Origin: an uncultured Porphyromonadaceae bacterium
GTDB lineage: Bacteria; Bacteroidota; Bacteroidia; Bacteroidales; Muribaculaceae
Reading direction: 5' to 3'
Assembly: GCA_905202215.1 (NCBI GenBank)
Contig: CAJKRG010000057.1
Span: forward strand, 1 to 18,989
Length of the DNA: 18,989 nucleotides
Shown here piece by piece: positions 15,002 to 18,989 of this stretch (the stretch's first letter is position 1; each line of letters opens with the position of its first letter). The translations under genes were made by a program, and so were the position numbers. The notes beneath the pieces are model-generated. The model was not told the DNA's origin. It ran no database searches and saw only the letters and a list, made by a program, of their open reading frames with translations.

Positions 15002-15496
15002 ATGAAAGACGACACTACATATAACAGCCAGTTCACTGGCTTAATAAAGCGGAATGAAAGAATAATTTTCAGTACGTGCTTCTTCTATGCGAATGCGTCG
15101 GTGCCTTTCGACGATTTGCGCCAGGAAGCGCTGATTGCTCTATATCATGCATTTTCCTCTTTCAGAAACGAGAGCAAGGAATCGACGTGGGTGTACCGGG
15201 TATGTATAAACACCTGCGTGGTTTCGTTGAAGAAATTCACGCCACGAATATCATTCGCACCCATAGAGGCAATTCAGCAACTTGGCGCCGAGCTGACCGA
15301 CAATGCTGAGTTCCGCGATAAAATAGAGTGGCTCTATGAAGCCATATCCAGGCTCAATCCGCTGGAAAAAGCGGTAATACTTATGTGGCTTGAGGGTATC
15401 AACTATGATGAAATAGCCGCTAATATAGGAATACCTCGCAATACGGTCGCCACCAAACTGCATCGAATCAAGAAAAAATTATCCAACTATAAATAA
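15002..15496 (+). CDS. ECF-type RNA polymerase sigma factor
   Basis: This 164-residue protein has the two domains of extracytoplasmic-function sigma factors. Region 2 spans about 15-75 ('FDDLRQEALIALYHAFSSFR', then 'STWVYRVCINTCVV', the core-binding and -10-melting helices). Region 4 spans about 112-160 ('LNPLEKAVILMWLEGINYDE', then 'IAANIGIPRNTVATKLHRIK', the helix-turn-helix that reads the -35). I start it at ATG 15002-15004. The frame is open 20 codons further back to a TTG, but that stretch runs into the hairpin and shows no sigma similarity. There is no long C-terminal extension. The next gene begins 7 nt after its stop and encodes a membrane protein, the usual layout for a sigma factor and its regulator. 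Which promoters it reads is not visible. Confidence 0.9.
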   Translation: MKDDTTYNSQFTGLIKRNERIIFSTCFFYANASVPFDDLRQEALIALYHAFSSFRNESKESTWVYRVCINTCVVSLKKFTPRISFAPIEAIQQLGAELTDNAEFRDKIEWLYEAISRLNPLEKAVILMWLEGINYDEIAANIGIPRNTVATKLHRIKKKLSNYK

Positions 15497-15503
15497 TAAC
15501 ATT

Positions 15504-16055
15504 ATGGAACTGGAGAATCTTAAAAAAACATGGGATGACATGGCCGAAAACATGGATGCTCTATCGGCGAAACTTACCGAGAACGCCAATATTGCCATAT
15601 TGTCAAAAAAGAGCGATCTGCGCAGCCGAATGCTGAGACGAGCCTACGCGGGGTGCGCCGTAACGGCAATCTGTCTTATGGCAATGGCAAGTTATCCGCT
15701 CTGGGGCCAGGGAGGGTTACCGCTACTGTGGGTGGCCCTATTCAGTGTGGCTATTTCCGCCGGCCTTGTCGCTGAAGTTTATATTGCCGGCTGCATAAAA
15801 CACCTTGACATATATAAATCTTCAAACGCGGAATTGACAAGCAGAGTGGCTCGAATCAAGAAATGCCGGCGTAATTTCGAAATCTGGGCCGATGGTGTTG
15901 TTGTGGCTTTTTTCATCTGGCTGTCGTTTGACGCAATAAATCTCCGGGATGCCCTTTTGTTCTGGACATTTGCGGTGACCGGCATTGTGCTCGGGTTCAT
16001 CATCTATAAACGTGACATCGCCGATTTCGATGAAATTGCCAATTGGTGCAGATAA
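15504..16055 (+). CDS. Four-helix membrane protein, possible anti-sigma partner
   Basis: This 183-residue protein has no family name I can assign. Residues 1-45 are hydrophilic and helical ('MELENLKKTWDDMAENMDAL', with a Trp). They could be the cytoplasmic sigma-binding part. Four hydrophobic segments follow at about 47-67, 72-95, 128-146 and 149-168, with a charged loop at about 97-125 between the second and third. It ends with a short soluble tail. In Bacteroidota, short membrane proteins beginning with a similar 'ELxxLKxxW' block often directly follow ECF sigma genes. That makes an anti-sigma or sigma-modulating role plausible, but it is not shown by any recognised zinc-finger or FecR domain. 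The 7-nt gap to the sigma gene and the terminator after it indicate a two-gene operon. Confidence 0.75.
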   Translation: MELENLKKTWDDMAENMDALSAKLTENANIAILSKKSDLRSRMLRRAYAGCAVTAICLMAMASYPLWGQGGLPLLWVALFSVAISAGLVAEVYIAGCIKHLDIYKSSNAELTSRVARIKKCRRNFEIWADGVVVAFFIWLSFDAINLRDALLFWTFAVTGIVLGFIIYKRDIADFDEIANWCR

Positions 16056-16062
16056 GAGGTAG

Positions 16063-16095
16063 AATCCGTGCTGCACGCAGGCACGCGGATTTTTC
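16063..16095 (+). terminator. Rho-independent terminator of the sigma factor operon
   Basis: AATCCGTGC (16063-16071) pairs with GCACGCGGATT (16081-16091), a 9-bp stem with a 2-nt bulge, around a 9-nt loop. It runs into TTTTTC at 16090-16095. It lies 8 nt after the membrane protein stop codon. Confidence 0.75.
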
Positions 16096-16131
16096 TATAA
16101 GATTTTTTATACAGCGTTTGCTTTTTTTGCG

Positions 16132-16139
16132 TAATTTTG
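16132..16139 (+). promoter_or_regulatory. -7 promoter element of nadB
   Basis: TAATTTTG at 16132-16139 matches the Bacteroidota TAnnTTTG box and lies 24 nt before the nadB ATG. A TTTG at 16117-16120 is too close (11 nt) to be a normal -33 element, and TTAT at 16107-16110 is the only candidate at 21 nt. It would give nadB a short leader of about 18 nt. Confidence 0.5.
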
Positions 16140-16163
16140 CGGTAGAACTCACATAAAACCGCA

Positions 16164-17783
16164 ATGACCCGAAAATACGACTATCTTGTCATCGGTTCCG
16201 GCATAGCCGGAATGAGCTTCGCCTTGAAAGTCGCCCGCGAGGGCGTGAAGGTGGCTCTTGTTTGCAAAACCACTCTCGACGAAGCCAATACAGCCCTCGC
16301 CCAAGGCGGCGTGGCCTCCGTTACCAATCTCGAAGTGGACGACTTCGACAAGCACATTCACGACACCATGGTTGCCGGCGACTGGCTTAGCGACCCCAAG
16401 GCCGTAGAGCTGGTTGTAAAAGGCGCACCCGAACAGATACGTCAGCTCATCGGGTGGGGCGTGGATTTCGACAAGAACAGCGACGGTAATTTCGACCTTC
16501 ACAAAGAAGGCGGTCACAGTGAATTCCGCATTCTCCACCATGCCGACAACACCGGTTTCGAGATTCAGGAAAGCCTCATCGCGGCCGTGCGAGCCAATCC
16601 GCATATCGATATATTCGAGAACCATTTCGCCATCGAAATCATCACACAGCACCACCTCGGCAAGCGCGTGACCCGTCGCACCCCCGATATCACCTGCTAT
16701 GGAGCTTATGTACTCGATATAGCCGAAGGCGCAGTCGACACATTCCTGTCTAAAATCACCGTTATGGCGACCGGTGGCTGCGGAGCTGTCTATCAGACCA
16801 CGACCAATCCGCTTGTGGCCACCGGCGACGGCATTGCCATGGTCTACCGAGCTAAAGGCACAGTCTCCGACATGGAATTCATCCAGTTCCATCCCACCGC
16901 CCTCTTCCATCCAGGCGACCGCCCTTCATTTCTCATCACGGAGGCCATGCGCGGTTATGGCGCAGTGCTCCGCAATCTGCGAGGCGAAGAGTTCATGCAC
17001 AAATACGACCCGCGCCTCAGCCTGGCTCCACGCGATATCGTGGCCCGCGCCATAGATTCCGAAATGAAACTATGGGGCGACGACCATGTGTATCTTGATG
17101 TGACACATAAAGACCCGGAAGAGACACGACGCCATTTCCCGAATATCTATAAGAAATGCCTTTCTCTTGGCATCGATATCACCAAAGACTACATACCGGT
17201 AGCTCCTGCCGCTCATTATCTTTGCGGAGGTATCAAAGTTGATCTCAACGGAGAATCGAGCATACGCCATCTCTATGCTCTCGGCGAATGCTCGTGCACG
17301 GGGCTGCATGGCGGAAACCGCCTGGCTTCCAATTCTCTTATCGAGGCAGTAGTATACGCCGATGCGGCAGCCCGTCACGCCTCTGTCGAGATGCCTGAAA
17401 TCAGTCTTCGTTCCGATGTCCCAGCATGGAACGACGAAGGCACACGCCACAACGAAGAAATGGTACTTATCACCCAGAGTATACGAGAAGTCGGCCAGAT
17501 CATGGGAACATATGTCGGCATCGTGCGCTCCAACCTTCGGCTTGACCGCGCATGGAACCGTCTCGACATTCTATATGAGGAAACCGAGAAACTTTTCAAA
17601 TACTCCAAAGCCTCCCGCGAGATCTGCGAGCTACGCAATATAATCAACGTGGGCTATCTCATAATGCGTCAGGCAAAGGAACGTCGCGAATCGCGAGGAC
17701 TCCATTACACCATCGACTATCCCCCGGTCAACCGTCAGAACGACTGTTCCGTAAACTCTTCAGGGCTGGCGCATGAGATTTAG
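16164..17783 (+). CDS. nadB: L-aspartate oxidase, 3' end replaced by IS sequence
   Basis: NadB oxidises L-aspartate to iminoaspartate using FAD; with quinolinate synthase (NadA) this starts de novo NAD synthesis. The 539-residue frame has the FAD-binding GSGIAG (11-16), 'NTALAQGGVASV', 'QFHPTALF', 'EAMRGYGAVLR', R290 in 'LAPRDIVARA' and H351 in 'PAAHYLCGG'. By my memory of the E. coli enzyme, R290 and H351 coincide with its active-site numbering. 'CSCTGLHGGNRLASNSL' completes the flavin site. The codons from 17760 onward (SGLAHEI and the stop TAG at 17781-17783) come from the left end of the insertion sequence. So the native C-terminus is lost or split. All catalytic blocks are intact and the total length is near the usual 520-540, so activity may survive. 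nadA and nadC are not in the window. Confidence 0.93.
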   Translation: MTRKYDYLVIGSGIAGMSFALKVAREGVKVALVCKTTLDEANTALAQGGVASVTNLEVDDFDKHIHDTMVAGDWLSDPKAVELVVKGAPEQIRQLIGWGVDFDKNSDGNFDLHKEGGHSEFRILHHADNTGFEIQESLIAAVRANPHIDIFENHFAIEIITQHHLGKRVTRRTPDITCYGAYVLDIAEGAVDTFLSKITVMATGGCGAVYQTTTNPLVATGDGIAMVYRAKGTVSDMEFIQFHPTALFHPGDRPSFLITEAMRGYGAVLRNLRGEEFMHKYDPRLSLAPRDIVARAIDSEMKLWGDDHVYLDVTHKDPEETRRHFPNIYKKCLSLGIDITKDYIPVAPAAHYLCGGIKVDLNGESSIRHLYALGECSCTGLHGGNRLASNSLIEAVVYADAAARHASVEMPEISLRSDVPAWNDEGTRHNEEMVLITQSIREVGQIMGTYVGIVRSNLRLDRAWNRLDILYEETEKLFKYSKASREICELRNIINVGYLIMRQAKERRESRGLHYTIDYPPVNRQNDCSVNSSGLAHEI

Positions 17784-17786
17784 CTA
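17761..17786 (+). repeat. Left terminal inverted repeat of the IS
   Basis: The first 22 bases match the complement of the right end perfectly. Extending to 26 bases gives 25 identities, with one mismatch at 17783. The repeat contains the TAG that now terminates nadB. Confidence 0.93.
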
Positions 17787-17869
17787 AAATTCAGTCAAAA
17801 ATATGGGCGATTATGTGAAATAATCTTTCAGAGATTGCATATATTACTGAGAATAGCTAAATTAGTGAT

Positions 17870-18970
17870 ATGCAAATAGAAATTTTCAGCAAAGTAAAAG
17901 ACCCGAGAGACTTGGGTAAGGTAAAACATGAACTTGAAGATGTGCTCCGAATGGCGCTCATCGGCGTATTGTGTGACTGTGAGGACTGTGACGACATATC
18001 GGATATGGTGACAGACCGGGAGGAAGAATTCAAAGCAGCAGGATTGCTGAAGCTTACCAACGGCGTGCCGTGCGGAGATACGATACTGCGCGTTGTCGAG
18101 GCAGTCAATCCCGTCCAGCTCCGGGCGAGTCTTGACTGCTGCCGCGGCCACATAATTGAATCCCTGTGCGGTCATCAGGTCATCATTGACGGAAAGAAAC
18201 TTCGTGGAGAAAATCCAAAAAGTCAGGGATGTCAGGGATTGTATATCCTCAACGCATGGGTGTCCGAAACGGAAATCTGCGTAGCCGAAAAGGCGGTGGA
18301 CGACAAGACCAACGAGCTTACGGCTCTTCCGTCGGTATTGTCCTCGTTATGGCTCTCGGGTTCTCTGGTTTCCATCGATGCCATGGGAACACACCGTAAT
18401 ATCGCGGAACAGATCTTACTTCAAGGAGGCGATTACCTTATGGCTCTCAAAGACAATCAGCCTATACTCAAGGACTTGACGGAAAGTATTTTTAGGAATG
18501 CCTCTCCGATGTCAGTGTATACAACCGAGGAAAAGGGACACGGAAGACTGGAAAAGAGGACCTGTTCGATTATGGATACGACACTGCTGGAGCAGGAGGG
18601 GATGTACGAGAAGTGGCCCGGGCTGAAACGCATCATAAAAATGGAGCGTGAGCGCACGGAGAAGGGATTCCGCTCGCGTGAGACAATCTACTATCTGAGC
18701 AGTGTGGAGAATGATGAGGCATCCTACTACGCTGAGCGTATACGTGCGCATTGGGGCATCGAGAACAAGCTGCACTGGCATCTCGATGTGACTTTTCGGG
18801 AAGATATGTGCCGTGTACGCGCCAAAAACGGTGCTGTCAATTTTTCCGCAATGCGCAAGTATGCGTTGGAAATGCTTAAAAAACAAGACGACAAACTCAG
18901 TCTTAAGCGAAGACGCAAGAAATGTGGCCGCAATATTGACTATCTACTCAAGGTTTTTAAGGATAGTTAA
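17870..18970 (+). CDS. ISAs1-family DDE transposase
   Basis: This 366-residue protein catalyses cut-and-paste movement of the element. The N-terminal DDE_Tnp_1-associated region contains 'VKDPRDLGKVKHELEDVLRM' (from residue 9), and 'GVPCGDTILRVVEAVNP' corresponds to the family's 'PSxDTxxRV' block. The catalytic triad is visible: Asp in 'VIIDGKKLRGE', Asp in 'VSIDAMGTH', and Glu in the YREK-like helix after 'RIRAHWGIENKLHWHLDV', which reads 'TFREDMCRVR'. A basic C-terminus (KLSLKRRRKKCGRN) may aid DNA binding. The start is ATG 17870-17872 and the TAA stop (18968-18970) lies inside the right inverted repeat. The frame is intact and of normal length for the family, so it could be active. Confidence 0.93.
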   Translation: MQIEIFSKVKDPRDLGKVKHELEDVLRMALIGVLCDCEDCDDISDMVTDREEEFKAAGLLKLTNGVPCGDTILRVVEAVNPVQLRASLDCCRGHIIESLCGHQVIIDGKKLRGENPKSQGCQGLYILNAWVSETEICVAEKAVDDKTNELTALPSVLSSLWLSGSLVSIDAMGTHRNIAEQILLQGGDYLMALKDNQPILKDLTESIFRNASPMSVYTTEEKGHGRLEKRTCSIMDTTLLEQEGMYEKWPGLKRIIKMERERTEKGFRSRETIYYLSSVENDEASYYAERIRAHWGIENKLHWHLDVTFREDMCRVRAKNGAVNFSAMRKYALEMLKKQDDKLSLKRRRKKCGRNIDYLLKVFKDS

Positions 18971-18989
18971 ATCTCATGCGCCAGCCCTG
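18964..18989 (-). repeat. Right terminal inverted repeat of the IS
   Basis: The 22 terminal bases (18968-18989) are the exact reverse complement of the left end, and 25 of 26 match overall. It overlaps the transposase stop codon. The window ends on its final G. Confidence 0.93.

Larger units (their letters stand above)
17761..18989 (+). mobile_element. Complete ISAs1-family insertion sequence
   Basis: The element is 1229 bp, bounded by terminal inverted repeats that begin CAGGGCTGGCGCATGAG and encloses one transposase gene with only about 87 bp of non-coding sequence on the left. The CAGGGCTG ends, single DDE transposase and size fit the ISAs1 family. It is inserted in the 3' end of nadB. 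The right end coincides with the last base of the window, so the target-site duplication (typically 8-10 bp in this family) cannot be seen. Confidence 0.9.

Noticed and set aside
1..18989. CRISPR arrays, tRNA or rRNA genes, defence systems
   Set aside because: I saw no regularly spaced repeats, tRNA-like sequences, rRNA segments or recognised defence proteins.

Overview
This window looks like chromosomal DNA of a Bacteroidales bacterium, most probably close to Muribaculaceae. The grounds are indirect: Bacteroidota-type promoter elements (TTTG-N19-TAnnTTTG and isolated TAnnTTTG boxes), starts mostly lacking Shine-Dalgarno sequences, a PorT-family outer membrane protein, a stand-alone RelA-like synthetase, and the mtaB / lipid A acyltransferase / GT2 gene order. 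The family-level placement is an impression from protein similarity recalled from memory, not a computed result.

Layout. (1) 1-1196, minus strand: an exbB-exbD proton-channel pair (exbD cut by the window start) behind a well-formed promoter and a leader of roughly 165 nt. (2) 1350-11101, minus strand: nine tightly packed genes that overlap or lie at most 4 nt apart, probably one operon. In transcription order they are a RelA/SpoT-family synthetase, a lipoprotein, rmlB, rmlA, a dTDP-sugar 3,4-ketoisomerase, a dTDP-sugar aminotransferase, mtaB, an LpxL/HtrB-type acyltransferase and a GT2 glycosyltransferase. The rml and amino-sugar genes would supply a dTDP-3-amino-3,6-dideoxyhexose for a surface glycan; the acyltransferase and glycosyltransferase also point to envelope work. 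(3) 11184-14887, plus strand, divergent from relA: prfB with a programmed +1 frameshift, a YegS-type lipid/diacylglycerol kinase, a PorT-like barrel protein and a GIY-YIG/DUF4357 protein. (4) 14902-16055: a perfect 19-bp hairpin whose arms carry SD and anti-SD sequences, then an ECF sigma factor and a four-helix membrane protein that may be its anti-sigma partner. (5) 16164-18989: nadB (L-aspartate oxidase), whose last codons and stop codon are supplied by an ISAs1-family insertion sequence. The IS is complete and ends exactly at the window end.

Most of the window is core Bacteroidales housekeeping and envelope biogenesis. I do not see a convincing new defence or mobile system. The points most worth a second look are the RelA-like enzyme with a dead hydrolase domain leading a glycan operon, the intact SD-driven RF2 frameshift in a phylum that makes little use of SD, the SD/anti-SD hairpin with a possible 19-codon leader ORF before the sigma factor, and the IS insertion in the 3' end of nadB.
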